This document shows, in pieces, positions 1-8,092 of a stretch of DNA of 64,000 bases. The notes below the pieces were generated by a model. The model was given only the letters and a program-made list of their open reading frames with translations. It was not told the origin of the DNA and made no database searches. The position numbers and the translations under genes are program-made. Within the stretch, counting starts at the first letter, position 1. Every line of letters begins with the position of its first letter. This DNA comes from Propionibacteriaceae bacterium (lineage in GTDB: Bacteria; Actinomycetota; Actinomycetes; Propionibacteriales; Propionibacteriaceae), in the NCBI GenBank assembly GCA_017306015.1, contig JAFKJK010000013.1, positions 62,001 to 126,000 on the forward strand. The letters are read 5' to 3'.

Positions 1-264
1 CTCCTGCGCGCGGGTGATCGCCGCGTCCCGCTGGGCGAGCGCGCCGGCCACCTCGGCGCGGGCGTCGGCCAGCGCTGCTGCCGCCTGGGCCGCTTCAAGG
101 CGAGCCTCGGCCGCTCCCGCGACTGCCTGCGCCACCTCGGTGCGGGCCCGCTCGACGTCGACGGCCTCCTCAGAGGCGGTGCGTGCCTTCTGCGCTCGCA
201 CCACCAGCCACGCGGCCACCGCGCCGAGGGCGATGCCGACCACCAACCACGCCAGGAACTCCAT
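1..264 (-). CDS. rmuC: RmuC-family protein, N-terminal part (cut by window edge)
   Basis: Only the first 88 codons are inside the window. The protein opens with MEFLAWLVVGIALGAVAAWL, one membrane-spanning helix, and continues as an Ala/Glu/Arg-rich segment with the heptad character of a coiled coil. That layout (N-terminal anchor, long coiled coil, then a nuclease-like domain) is typical of RmuC, which limits DNA inversions and rearrangements. The nuclease domain lies outside the window, so the name rests on the N-terminus and on the nearby ychF, a common neighbour of rmuC in actinobacteria. Another anchored coiled-coil protein is possible. Confidence 0.6.
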   Translation of the reverse strand, partial: MEFLAWLVVGIALGAVAAWLVVRAQKARTASEEAVDVERARTEVAQAVAGAAEARLEAAQAAAALADARAEVAGALAQRDAAITRAQE

Positions 265-368
265 GCCGACGATGATCCCAGCCCCCACCGACAGTTCTGG
301 TCAGGCTGGCCGGGCGGACCCCGTCCACCTCCGATTCGGCGTGCCGCACCGGTCGGTGCCAAGCTGGA

Positions 369-902
369 GTGGTGCCCGACAGCGACGACCTGCCCACCGG
401 CCTCGAGCGGCTGGCCGATCACGGGCCGGACGCCATCGGCACCCGATTCACCGACGGTGCCCTCACCTTCTACCGGATCCTGTCCATCGTCCTCGCCGTG
501 ATCGCGATCGCGGTGCTCGTCGTGTTCACGCCAGCCTTCTCGGTGACCATCTGGGCCGCCGTGATCGCCCTCCTGGTAGTCGGCCTGCTCGGCGTCAGCG
601 CGCTGAACTACCACCGGCTGGCCGGCTTCGGACGGAGTCGTCCGGCTCTGGTCATCACCGACGCGATGCTGGAGGTGTTCGTCCCGTTCAACCGCATGAG
701 CATCGACCTGACGGCGATCCGGGACGTGACCGTCCTGTCCCGCGACCTGATCGTGCTGGCGCCGGACGGCATCCGCAACGGCGAGCGGCCGGGCCGGGCG
801 CGGCGGGCAGTGATCAACAACGTCCGTTCCTTCGAGGTGGAACGCGCGGACCTCGCGAACGCGATCCTCGAACGCGCCCGGGCGGCCCGCGGACAGGGCT
901 GA
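369..902 (+). CDS. Small two-helix membrane protein, function unknown
   Basis: A 177-residue protein. Residues about 35-80 form two adjacent hydrophobic helices (YRILSIVLAVIAIAVLVVF and the next segment through SALNY). The roughly 95-residue C-terminal part is soluble and beta-rich (for example LVITDAMLEVFVPFNR), reminiscent of the PH-like domains of small actinobacterial membrane proteins. GTG codons at 369 and 372 are both possible starts and neither has a convincing ribosome binding site. It is divergent from rmuC and precedes the aminopeptidase on the same strand by 25 bases. No catalytic motif is visible, and I do not assign a function. Confidence 0.7.
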   Translation: MVPDSDDLPTGLERLADHGPDAIGTRFTDGALTFYRILSIVLAVIAIAVLVVFTPAFSVTIWAAVIALLVVGLLGVSALNYHRLAGFGRSRPALVITDAMLEVFVPFNRMSIDLTAIRDVTVLSRDLIVLAPDGIRNGERPGRARRAVINNVRSFEVERADLANAILERARAARGQG

Positions 903-927
903 CGCGGCCAGGGTGGAGGATGGCCCC

Positions 928-2196
928 ATGACCGCAGCCAGCCACATCGACGACCTCGCCGGGTTCGTCACCGCGTCCCCGTCCAGCTACCACGCGGCGG
1001 CCGAGGTTGCCCGCAGGCTGGCGGACGCCGGCTTCACCGAGCAGGTCGAGACCGAGCCCTGGCAGCCCGAAGGTGCGCGCTACGTCGTCCGGGACGGTGC
1101 TGTGATCGCCTGGCGAACCCCGGCCAAAGTCGATGGCCCGGTCGGCTTTGCCGTCGTCGGCGCCCACACGGACTCGCCCGGATTCAAGCTGAAGCCGCAG
1201 GCCTCCGCCTTCGCGTACGGCTGGTCGCAGGCGGCGATGGAGGTCTACGGCGGCCCGCTGCTGAACTCGTGGCTCGACCGCGAGTTCGGCCTGGCCGGAC
1301 GGGTGGTGACCCGCAGCGGCGAGGTCAGGCTCGTCCGCACCGGCCCGTGGCTACGGATTCCGCAGGTCGCGCCGCATCTCGACCGCAGTGTCAACGACAA
1401 CCTGCACCTTGATCGGCAGGTGCACCTCAAGCCCGTCTACGGCACGGGCTCGGTCGACCTGCTGGCCGCGGTCGCCGGCCTGCTGGACATGCACGTCGAC
1501 GAGATCGACGGCCACGACCTCTTCGCGGCGGTGACCGAGGGGCCCGCAGTGATCGGTCTCGGCAACGAGTTCCTCGCCTCCGCCCGGCTGGACAACCTGT
1601 CCAGCGTCCACGCCGGGTTGGTCGGCCTGCTGGCCGCGGAACCGTCCGATCAGATTCAGGTGCTGGCGTGCTTCGACCACGAGGAGATCGGCTCCGACAC
1701 CCGCAGCGGTGCCGCCGGGCCGTTCCTGGAGACCGTCCTGGCGCGGACGGCCGACGCCCTCGGCTGGGGCACGGACGGCCTGGCGCGCGCCATCGCGTCC
1801 TCGTTCCTGGTGTCGGCGGACGCCGGCCACGCCCTGCACCCGAACTACCCGCAACTGCACGACCCGGACCACCGGCCGATCGCCAACGCGGGCCCGCTGC
1901 TGAAGGTGAACGCCAACCAGCGCTACACGACCGAAGGCCCGTCGGCCGCCCGCTGGCTGCGGGTCTGCCGAGCGGCCGGCGTCCCCATCCAGCCGTTCGT
2001 GTCGAACAACGCCGTGCCGTGCGGTTCGACAATCGGCCCGATCACCGCGACCCGGCTGGGCATCGCCAGCGTTGACGTCGGCGTCCCACTGCTCAGCATG
2101 CACTCGGCCCGCGAACTGGTCGGCGTCCAGGACACCCGGTGGCTCGCACAGGCGCTGGAGGCGTTCTACGCCGGCAGCGATCTCGGCACCCGCTGA
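928..2196 (+). CDS. M18 family aminopeptidase
   Basis: A cytoplasmic zinc metallopeptidase of 422 residues, the usual length for the aspartyl-aminopeptidase family, which removes N-terminal (often acidic) residues from peptides. Family motifs appear in order: VGAHTDSPGFKLKP (first metal His/Asp), NLHLDRQVHLKP, FDHEEIGSDTRSGA (catalytic Glu and metal ligand), SADAGHALHPNYP (metal Asp) and the C-terminal DVGVPLLSMHSARE with the last metal His. ATG 928 is chosen over an in-frame GTG at 913 because GGAGGA (916-921) sits 6-7 bases before it. It converges on the HAD hydrolase gene across a shared hairpin. Confidence 0.93.
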   Translation: MTAASHIDDLAGFVTASPSSYHAAAEVARRLADAGFTEQVETEPWQPEGARYVVRDGAVIAWRTPAKVDGPVGFAVVGAHTDSPGFKLKPQASAFAYGWSQAAMEVYGGPLLNSWLDREFGLAGRVVTRSGEVRLVRTGPWLRIPQVAPHLDRSVNDNLHLDRQVHLKPVYGTGSVDLLAAVAGLLDMHVDEIDGHDLFAAVTEGPAVIGLGNEFLASARLDNLSSVHAGLVGLLAAEPSDQIQVLACFDHEEIGSDTRSGAAGPFLETVLARTADALGWGTDGLARAIASSFLVSADAGHALHPNYPQLHDPDHRPIANAGPLLKVNANQRYTTEGPSAARWLRVCRAAGVPIQPFVSNNAVPCGSTIGPITATRLGIASVDVGVPLLSMHSARELVGVQDTRWLAQALEAFYAGSDLGTR

Positions 2197-2212
2197 GCCG
2201 ACGAAATCAGAG

Positions 2213-2250
2213 AGTGAATCTTCCTCCTGAACTCAGGAGGCGGATTCACT
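2213..2250. terminator. Bidirectional terminator-like hairpin
   Basis: The outer arms AGTGAATC (2213-2220) and GATTCACT (2243-2250) are perfect complements. The inner arms CCTCCTGA (2223-2230) and TCAGGAGG (2233-2240) are also perfect. It lies between the convergent M18 and HAD genes, and its right half contains the HAD stop codon. There is no strong U-tract, so it would act as a bidirectional stem-type terminator or an mRNA end stabiliser. Confidence 0.75.
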
Positions 2251-2877
2251 GCCAACGGCGTCCAGGGAGGTGGGGACGGGCAGACCCAGCGCGGCCAGGT
2301 CGACCCGCAGTCGCTCGGCACCGGTGAACAGCAGTGCGGTCAGGCCGAAAGCCTGGGCAGCGGCCACATTGACGACCGAGTCGTCGATGAAGACGGTGTC
2401 GGCCGGCTCGACGCCGAGCCGCTCGCACGCGAGCGCGAAGCTGGCCGGGTCGGGCTTGAGCACGGCGTCGATGCCGGAGATGACCAGCGCGTCGAACCAG
2501 CCGAGCACGGCAAAGCGGTGCCGTACACCGGCGAAGGTCTCGCCCGACCAGTTCGACAGGGCGCCGATCCGGACGCCGTGCTGGCGCAGGGTGTCGATCA
2601 GGGCCGGCGTGCCGGGCACATAGCCGGGGACGGTGAGGTCGAAGTTGCGCCGATAGGCCAGGATCGCCTCCCGGTCGCCAGGGAACCGGGCGACCAGTTC
2701 CTGTTCGGCTTCGGCGAAGCTGCCGCCGGCATCGAGTTTCGCGTTCCACGCGAAGAAGCCGACCCGCTCGAAGAACGCCGGCACCTGCGAGGCGGGCAGT
2801 GCCTGCTCGATCGCCCGCTCGGGGAACCACTCCAGGAGGACCCGTCCCAGATCGAAGATGACCGCTGTCTCGCTCAT
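2233..2877 (-). CDS. HAD-superfamily hydrolase
   Basis: A 214-residue cytoplasmic HAD phosphatase-like enzyme. Motif I is VIFDLGRVLLEW, where the usual DxD is D-L-G, as in some epoxide-hydrolase-like and haloacid dehalogenase-like members. Motif II is ALSNWS, the motif III lysine lies in VLKPDP, and motif IV is FIDDSVVNV. The insert between motifs I and II is alpha-helical (C1 cap). The FDLG motif lacks the second Asp of classical phosphatases and matches the YihX/HAD-IA-v3-like group. The substrate is unknown; sugar phosphates are likely for relatives. The stop codon lies in the shared terminator hairpin. Confidence 0.85.
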   Translation of the reverse strand: MSETAVIFDLGRVLLEWFPERAIEQALPASQVPAFFERVGFFAWNAKLDAGGSFAEAEQELVARFPGDREAILAYRRNFDLTVPGYVPGTPALIDTLRQHGVRIGALSNWSGETFAGVRHRFAVLGWFDALVISGIDAVLKPDPASFALACERLGVEPADTVFIDDSVVNVAAAQAFGLTALLFTGAERLRVDLAALGLPVPTSLDAVGSESAS

Positions 2878-3210
2878 GGCTTCAGTACATCGGGCGGCGA
2901 TGGCTATCTCAAGCTGGCCCGCGCTCCAGGGGAAGGCGCCGCGCTCCGCCGTTCCTGCAGTTGCCAGGAGTGTTTCCGTCCGCCGGGACGCCGTTCCGCC
3001 GGTGCTGTAGTTATGGAGCCCCGGCCGGGCGCCATAACTGCAGGTGTTGCGGACTGCTCGGGGTCGGGCTCGTCAGGATGCGCCAGAACCGCAGGATCGG
3101 CGGAGCCCCACCCGAGACTCGGCGCGCGAGGGCGCAGAACCACTCCCCGGCCTCGCCGGTGTCAGCGGACGGACGTAGCCTGCTCGATACTCGAAGAGAT
3201 CGGAGTGATC
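2878..3210. other. Intergenic region with one hairpin
   Basis: This 333-base gap between the divergent HAD and VOC genes has no supportable gene. It holds an inverted repeat at 3005-3043 and a related half copy (CTGCAGTTGCCAG) near 2955. The VOC ribosome binding site CGGAG is at 3201-3205. Confidence 0.6.
3005..3043. repeat. 12-bp-arm inverted repeat
   Basis: CTGTAGTTATGG (3005-3016) pairs with CCATAACTGCAG (3032-3043) in 11 of 12 positions, with a G-U pair as the exception. The 15-base GC-rich loop is AGCCCCGGCCGGGCG. It sits in a divergent promoter region, so an operator is as likely as an RNA hairpin. Confidence 0.6.
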
Positions 3211-4098
3211 GTGCAGAAGATCGTCCCCAACCTGTGGTTCGACCACACCGCGGCCGAGGCGGCCGCCTTTTACGCGCAGGTTCTGCCCAATACCCGCGTC
3301 ACCGGCACCGAGCACTACCCGACCGAGGGGCTGCTCGACTTCCAGGCCGAGTTCGCCGGCTCCGAGTTGGTCGTCAACTTCGAGGTGGACGGGTTCGCCT
3401 TCGCCGGGATCAACGCCGGTTCGGAGTTCAAGCCGAATCCGGCCATCTCCTTCTTCCTGAACTTCGACCCCTCCCGGGATCCGGACGCCCGCGCGCATCT
3501 CGACGAGGTCTGGTCCGCTCTCGTGGATGGCGGGATGGAGTTGATGCCCCTGGGCGAGTACCCCTTCAGCCCGCACTACGCCTGGGTTCAGGACCGTTAC
3601 GGCGTGAACTGGCAGCTGATGCTGACCAACCCGGCCGGCGACCCGCGTCCGTTCGTTGTCCCCAGCCTGATGTTCACCGGTCCGGTGCGGAACCGGGCCG
3701 AGGAGGCGATCGGCTTCTACACCGACCTGTTCGGCGGGACGGGCAGTGTGCCGTCTCGGTACGAGCAGCAGACCCAGCTTGCGGCCCCGGGCTCGGTGAC
3801 GTACGGGGAGATGAACCTGTTCGGGCAGTGGTTCGCGGTGATGGACTCTCCCGTCGAGCATCCGTTCAACTTCGACCCGGGCGTGTCACTGCAGCTCAAC
3901 TGTGCCGGTCAGGCCGAACTCGACCGGTACTGGGACGCGCTCAGCACCGTTCCCGAGGCCGAGCAGTGCGGCTGGTGCGCCGACCGGTTCGGGGTGTCGT
4001 GGCAGGTCGTGCCGGACAACCTGGGTGAGCTGATGGCCAAGCCTGGCGCGTACGCCAAGCTGATGGAGATGAAGAAGATCGAGCCCAGCGCGTTCTGA
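3211..4098 (+). CDS. Two-domain VOC (PhnB/3-dmu-9_3-mt-like) protein
   Basis: A protein of 295 residues built from two consecutive VOC half-barrels. The first starts KIVPNLWFDHTAAEAAAFYA and closes with YAWVQDRYGVNWQL; the second starts VPSLMFTGPVRNRAEEAIGF and closes with CGWCADRFGVSWQV. The repeated DRYGVNWQ/DRFGVSWQ ending is typical of the PhnB-like group, annotated as 3-demethylubiquinone-9 3-methyltransferase-like although most members have no known substrate. GTG 3211 is preferred because CGGAG (3201-3205) precedes it, and homologous proteins begin near QKIVPNLWF. The next gene starts two bases downstream, so they are probably cotranscribed. Confidence 0.85.
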   Translation: MQKIVPNLWFDHTAAEAAAFYAQVLPNTRVTGTEHYPTEGLLDFQAEFAGSELVVNFEVDGFAFAGINAGSEFKPNPAISFFLNFDPSRDPDARAHLDEVWSALVDGGMELMPLGEYPFSPHYAWVQDRYGVNWQLMLTNPAGDPRPFVVPSLMFTGPVRNRAEEAIGFYTDLFGGTGSVPSRYEQQTQLAAPGSVTYGEMNLFGQWFAVMDSPVEHPFNFDPGVSLQLNCAGQAELDRYWDALSTVPEAEQCGWCADRFGVSWQVVPDNLGELMAKPGAYAKLMEMKKIEPSAF

Positions 4099-4100
4099 GC

Positions 4101-5213
4101 GTGGAGGGGGACAGCCGGCTGCTCGCCGCCCTGCGGCTGAGCGCGCAGGGCCTGGGTGCACAACGCGTGGGTGCGCAGGGCGTGGGTGCGCAGGGCGTGG
4201 GCGGCGTGTCGCTGTCGGATGCTGCCGGCGTTGTCGAACGCCTGCTGGCCTTGCAGGCGCAGGACTACTCGGCGGGGCTGCAGGCAACGGCACTCCGGGG
4301 TGCCGGCCTGACGGCGTCCGCTGTGGCGGGGGCGCTGGACGCCGGCGACCTGGTCCGCACCTGGCCGATGCGAGGGACGCTGCACCTGATCCGTCCGGCT
4401 GATCTGGCGTGGCTGCTCCCACTGGGTCGCGATCGCGTGCACCGGTCCGCCTCGGGACGGCATCGCGAGCTCGGCCTGGTCGAGGCCGATTTCGAGCTGG
4501 CTGCGAGAGCCGCGCGTGACGGTCTGGCCGATGGCCGGACCACCCGAGCCGAGCTCCTCGCTGCGATCGCAGCAGCCGGCGTCAGCACCGAGGGACAACG
4601 GGGTGCGCACCTGCTGGGAGTCCTCGCACGCAATGGCGTGGTGGTGCAGACGACGAAGGACGTGTATGCCCGCTTCGACGAGATCGTGCCGACAGAGGCC
4701 GTGAGCCGGGAGGAGGCGCTCGCCCGGCTGGCGCTGCGCTACGTCGCCGGGCACGGGCCGGTCACCGAACGCGACCTGGCGTGGTGGGCCGGGCTCACGC
4801 TCACCGAGGCGCGGGCCGCGCTCGCGTCCGTCCAGGGTCGAGTGGAGGTGCTGGAGGTGGACGGCACGACGTACTTCCTGTCACCGGGGCTGGAACCAAC
4901 GCTGGCGGGTATCTGGCTGCTGCCGATGTTCGACGAGTACCTGCTCGGCTACGCCGATCGCAGCGCGCAGCTGGGCGGCGAGCCGCTGGAACGGGTGGTG
5001 CCGGGCCGCAACGGCATGTTCCTGCCGACCGTGGTCGTGGACGGGGTGGTGGCCGGTACCTGGCATCGGCGGTCGGCGAAGTCGCGGGTGGAGATCGGCC
5101 TCCAGCTGTTCACCGAACTGCCGCGCCGTCGGCTGTCCGAACTCGAGGTGGCCGTCGCCCGCTGGGGCGAGGTGGCCGGAGTCGAGGCCGTACTCGCCGG
5201 CCACCCGGCGTGA
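4101..5213 (+). CDS. AlkZ-like winged-helix DNA-binding protein (HTH_42 family)
   Basis: A 370-residue protein of the HTH_42/AlkZ family, whose characterised members (AlkZ, YcaQ) are DNA glycosylases for bulky or cross-linked bases. It carries LLALQAQDYSAGLQA, containing the QxQ motif used catalytically by AlkZ/YcaQ, and the family hallmark VRTWPMRGTLHLIRP. It is cytoplasmic, and a role in DNA repair is inferred from the family only. Translation from GTG 4101 is probably coupled to the VOC gene (stop at 4098). Residues about 15-34 are four copies of a five-residue unit (AQGLG/AQRVG/AQGVG) from a 15-bp tandem repeat, inserted before the conserved core. Confidence 0.82.
   Translation: MEGDSRLLAALRLSAQGLGAQRVGAQGVGAQGVGGVSLSDAAGVVERLLALQAQDYSAGLQATALRGAGLTASAVAGALDAGDLVRTWPMRGTLHLIRPADLAWLLPLGRDRVHRSASGRHRELGLVEADFELAARAARDGLADGRTTRAELLAAIAAAGVSTEGQRGAHLLGVLARNGVVVQTTKDVYARFDEIVPTEAVSREEALARLALRYVAGHGPVTERDLAWWAGLTLTEARAALASVQGRVEVLEVDGTTYFLSPGLEPTLAGIWLLPMFDEYLLGYADRSAQLGGEPLERVVPGRNGMFLPTVVVDGVVAGTWHRRSAKSRVEIGLQLFTELPRRRLSELEVAVARWGEVAGVEAVLAGHPA
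4143..4202 (+). repeat. 15-bp in-frame tandem repeat in the AlkZ-like gene
   Basis: Four consecutive 15-base units of the form GCGCAGGGCGTGGGT encode AQGLG, AQRVG, AQGVG and AQGVG near the N-terminus. Units three and four are identical over 14 bases. Because 15 is a multiple of three, copy number can change without a frameshift. Confidence 0.85.
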
Positions 5214-5253
5214 TCACCCGCGGGTCGGGAGGGCCCGGACGATGGACAGACGA

Positions 5254-5742
5254 TCAGGGTTCGGGCGGCCCGATCGAGTCCGGCCGGGGGAGTGCTGCAT
5301 GGCCTGCGTTGGCCGTGCGACGCCGTAGCCGCCGTTGCTGTCTCCGCCATGCCTTGGGTGCCCGCCTCGGCAGCGTCGCGAGAACCTCGCCAGAGTGGAC
5401 AAACAGCACGTCGGGGTTGTCGTTGTGCGGCCCGTAGCCGACAGAACCCGTCAGGAGCAGATAGCGCCCGGGTCGTTCCTGGCTCCCTTCGAACCACGCG
5501 TCCTGTCTCCGGCCCGCCCGCAGCCAGACGATGATGGCCTTGGATCCGCGCCTCGCGTGCTGGTACACCCGTTCGACGAAGGCGATCTCGACTCCGTCGG
5601 CGCGAGCCACCAGGGCGTGTTCCCAGCGGGCCGCGAGGGCAGGGTCGGAGCGTCGATGCCAGAGCGCTCGGAGGGCACGGACACCAGCGAGCACGAGCAC
5701 GATCTCGATCAGTCCGATGGCCACCAGAAGGTCTCGAGTCAT
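5254..5742 (-). CDS. Small membrane-anchored protein, function unknown
   Basis: A 162-residue protein. It begins MTRDLLVAIGLIEIVLVLAG, a single N-terminal membrane helix, followed by a basic soluble domain with conserved-looking segments such as GYGPHNDNPDVLFVHSGE and an Arg-rich C-terminus. ATG 5742 is supported by an upstream GGAGGCGAAG. A longer upstream extension is open but has no anchor-like start and would run into the ychF promoter. It is convergent with the AlkZ-like gene and divergent from ychF. I recognise no family. Confidence 0.65.
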   Translation of the reverse strand: MTRDLLVAIGLIEIVLVLAGVRALRALWHRRSDPALAARWEHALVARADGVEIAFVERVYQHARRGSKAIIVWLRAGRRQDAWFEGSQERPGRYLLLTGSVGYGPHNDNPDVLFVHSGEVLATLPRRAPKAWRRQQRRLRRRTANAGHAALPRPDSIGPPEP

Positions 5743-5905
5743 CGCTCTCTTCGCCTCCGATCCTGACGACGGGCTCCACCCCAGCAGTGTCTGCGCGATA
5801 GCCGCGCAGGAGTCGGCCGGCGCCGATTTCGGTGGACAACTCATTTCTCGCTGTCCACAGCTGCCCGACGCGGTGTTGACCCCAGGCCCACTAGGCTGTC
5901 TCCTC

Positions 5906-6979
5906 GTGGCTCTCACCATCGGCATCGTCGGACTGCCCAACGCGGGCAAGTCCACCCTGTTCAACGCGCTCACCCGCAACAACGTGCTGGCGGCGAACTA
6001 CCCGTTCGCGACCATCGAGCCCAATGTGGGCGTGGTCGGGGTGCCGGACGCGCGGCTGCCGGTGCTGGCCAAGCTGTTCGACTCCGAGCGGATCGTGCCG
6101 GCGACCGTGAGCTTCGTCGACATCGCCGGCATCGTGAAGGGTGCGTCCCAGGGCGAGGGAATGGGCAACGCGTTCCTGGCAAACATCCGGGAGGCGGACG
6201 CGATCTGCCAGGTCACCCGGGTGTTCCGCGACCCGGACGTGACCCACGTGGATGGGGAGGTGAACCCGTCCAGTGACATCGAGACGATCCGGACCGAGTT
6301 GATCCTGGCCGACCTGCAGACCATCGAGAAGGCGTTGCCGAGGCTGGAGAAGGAGGCCCGGATCCGCAAGGAGAAGCAGCCCGCGGTAGCGGCCGTCCAG
6401 CGGGCGGCCGAGGTGCTCAACTCCGGCGTCGGCGTCCACGCGGCGGGGCTCGACCTGGAGCCGTTGCGCGAGCTGTTCCTGCTGACGGCCAAGCCGTACC
6501 TGTACGTGTTCAACTGCGACTCCGACGAGCTCGCCGACGAGGAGCTGACCGGACGGATGCGCGCGTTGGTCGCCCCGGCTGAGGCGATCTTCCTGGACGC
6601 GAAGATCGAGTCCGAGCTGGTCGAGATGGAGCCGGACGAGGCCCGCGAGTTCCTGGTGGAGATGGGCATCCCCGAGCCCGGCCTCGACACGCTCGCCCGC
6701 GTCGGCTACGAGACCCTCGGCCTGCAGAGCTACCTGACCGCCGGCCCGAAGGAATCGCGCGCCTGGACGATCCGCAAGGGCGCGACTGCCCCCGAGGCGG
6801 CGGGCGTGATCCACACCGACTTCCAGAAGGGCTTCATCAAGGCCGAGATCGTCAGCTACGACGACCTGGTCGAGCTCGGCTCGGTGGCTGCCGCCCGCGC
6901 CGCCGGCAAGGCGCGCATGGAGGGCAAGGACTACGTGATGGCCGACGGCGACGTGGTCGAGTTCCGGTTTAACGTCTAG
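5906..6979 (+). CDS. ychF: Redox-regulated ATPase YchF
   Basis: An OLA1/YchF-type P-loop NTPase of 357 residues, the standard length, which binds ATP rather than GTP and associates with ribosomes. It shows GIVGLPNAGKSTLFNALT (Walker A), DIAGIVKGASQGEGMGN (switch II), FNCDSDE in place of the canonical NKxD, and the C-terminal TGS-like domain ending DYVMADGDVVEFRFNV. GTG 5906 gives LTIGIVGLPN at the N-terminus as in the family. A TAGGCT -10 box (5892-5897) lies 8 bases upstream, so the transcript is probably leaderless. An upstream open extension is discarded for that reason. Confidence 0.95.
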   Translation: MALTIGIVGLPNAGKSTLFNALTRNNVLAANYPFATIEPNVGVVGVPDARLPVLAKLFDSERIVPATVSFVDIAGIVKGASQGEGMGNAFLANIREADAICQVTRVFRDPDVTHVDGEVNPSSDIETIRTELILADLQTIEKALPRLEKEARIRKEKQPAVAAVQRAAEVLNSGVGVHAAGLDLEPLRELFLLTAKPYLYVFNCDSDELADEELTGRMRALVAPAEAIFLDAKIESELVEMEPDEAREFLVEMGIPEPGLDTLARVGYETLGLQSYLTAGPKESRAWTIRKGATAPEAAGVIHTDFQKGFIKAEIVSYDDLVELGSVAAARAAGKARMEGKDYVMADGDVVEFRFNV

Positions 6980-6998
6980 CGTTATTGACGCCGCGCGC

Positions 6999-7222
6999 TT
7001 ATACGTGCCCGGGCGATCAGGTCGTTCGGCGCTCCGCTGACTTCGTCAGTTGGCGTCCGCAGAGACGCTCGATGACCTGCGTTTGCCGCCGGGAATCGGC
7101 TCGAGGTGCTGGGGGGGGATCGGATCGGACAGCACAGCATCAGGATCAACGACCAATGGCCGATCTGCTTCGTTCGGACCGACGCCGGTCCCGAGGAGGC
7201 TGAGATCGTTGACTACCGCTGA
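6999..7222 (+). pseudogene. higB: HigB-like toxin, truncated and frameshifted
   Basis: Read with corrections, this stretch gives a HigB/RelE-type toxin. SALR (7026-7037) is followed by an in-frame TGA (7038-7040), then LRQLASAETLDDLRLPPG (7041-7094). After one missing base at about 7092-7094 it continues NRLEVLGGDRIGQHSIRIND and ends FVRTDAGPEEAEIVDYR, with stop at 7220-7222. The last part is a textbook HigB C-terminus (SIRINDQW, EIVDY). The N-terminal 15-20 residues are missing because ychF ends only 20 bases upstream. Its 3' end overlaps the start of higA by 14 bases, as in functional higBA operons. No intact toxin can be made. Confidence 0.8.
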
Positions 7223-7511
7223 CAGAATCGCGCCGATTCACCCGGGTGAGGTGCTCCTGGAGGATTTCATCGAGGGCTTCGGAATCACGCAGAACAGGCT
7301 TGCGGTGTCGATTGGCGTACCGCCGCGCCGGATCAACGAGATTGTGCACGGCAAGCGGTCGATCACTGCCGATACCGCCCTGCGGCTCGGCAAGTACTTC
7401 GGCACATCGGCGCAGTTCTGGCTGAACCTGCAGACGCACTACGACCTGGACGTCGCCGAAGACCGTGTCGCTGAGCAGATTGCGGCGACCATCCCACTGA
7501 AGGTCGCGTGA
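7209..7511 (+). CDS. higA: HigA-family antitoxin (XRE HTH)
   Basis: A 100-residue helix-turn-helix antitoxin. The signature HPGEVLLEDFI, the HTH segment LAVSIGVPPRRINEIVHGKR and the C-terminal TALRLGKYFGTSAQFWLNLQ are all intact. HigA binds the HigB mRNase and represses the operon. The start is TTG 7209, with GAGGAGG at 7194-7200 eight bases upstream, inside the degenerate higB. Because the partner toxin is broken, this gene is either an orphan repressor or a remnant that protects against related toxins elsewhere. Confidence 0.9.
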   Translation: MTTADRIAPIHPGEVLLEDFIEGFGITQNRLAVSIGVPPRRINEIVHGKRSITADTALRLGKYFGTSAQFWLNLQTHYDLDVAEDRVAEQIAATIPLKVA

Positions 7512-7609
7512 CCGAGTTTCCGGTCGCGAACAGGGCTGCCTGCGCGAGGCGGTGCCGCGCCTCAGCTTCTGACACGAGACTGTCGGACGCGACAACTACC
7601 GTGTCGGGG

Positions 7610-8092
7610 ATGAACGAATCGACCTCTGCGCAACTGACGGCGTGGAACGATCAGGAGGATCGTCGCGTCGCCCAGATCATCCGCACTCACGGGTGCTTCA
7701 TCCAAGCGGTGTCGGGCGAGAAGCACAGGCCGCCCTTCGCCTATACGGTCGGCCTGTTCGGATTGAGCCATCCAGAACTGATCGTCTTCGGCCTCGACCT
7801 CGAGTCAGCCGGCGGTACCCTCAACTGGTTTTGCGGTCGTGTTCGCGGGGGCACCGATCTCACGCCTGGGGAGGTCGTTGAGCCCCCACGTTCGGGCACC
7901 CGCTTCCTTGTCGAGGAGTTTCCCGACCCGGGGTCTGCGCTGTACGCCGCGAACCGGCACTATCAGCGTCCGCGCGAGGCATCGGTTCCGGCATACCAAC
8001 TCACCTGGGACGTCGATCACGCCTTTCCGTGGGAGGCAGGCTACCCGTATCCCGACTGGCTCCAACCGCGTCCGGGCTGTTACGTGGAATGA
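7610..8092 (+). CDS. DUF4262 domain protein
   Basis: A cytoplasmic protein of 160 residues. Segments such as THGCFIQAVSG, PPFAYTVGLFGLSHPELIVF and FPWEAGYPYPDWLQPRPG match the DUF4262 pattern (GLxxxxHPELxxxG and the C-terminal QPRPG). Its biochemical role is unknown. ATG 7610 lies exactly 7 bases after a TACCGT box (7597-7602), indicating a leaderless transcript. Its stop codon overlaps the next ATG (8089), so the deaminase-like pseudogene was once its operon partner. Confidence 0.85.
   Translation: MNESTSAQLTAWNDQEDRRVAQIIRTHGCFIQAVSGEKHRPPFAYTVGLFGLSHPELIVFGLDLESAGGTLNWFCGRVRGGTDLTPGEVVEPPRSGTRFLVEEFPDPGSALYAANRHYQRPREASVPAYQLTWDVDHAFPWEAGYPYPDWLQPRPGCYVE

Noticed and set aside
14-931. 305-codon plus-strand frame at the left edge
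   Set aside because: It runs antisense to rmuC and overlaps the membrane-protein gene out of frame; its composition is that of a GC-rich shadow.
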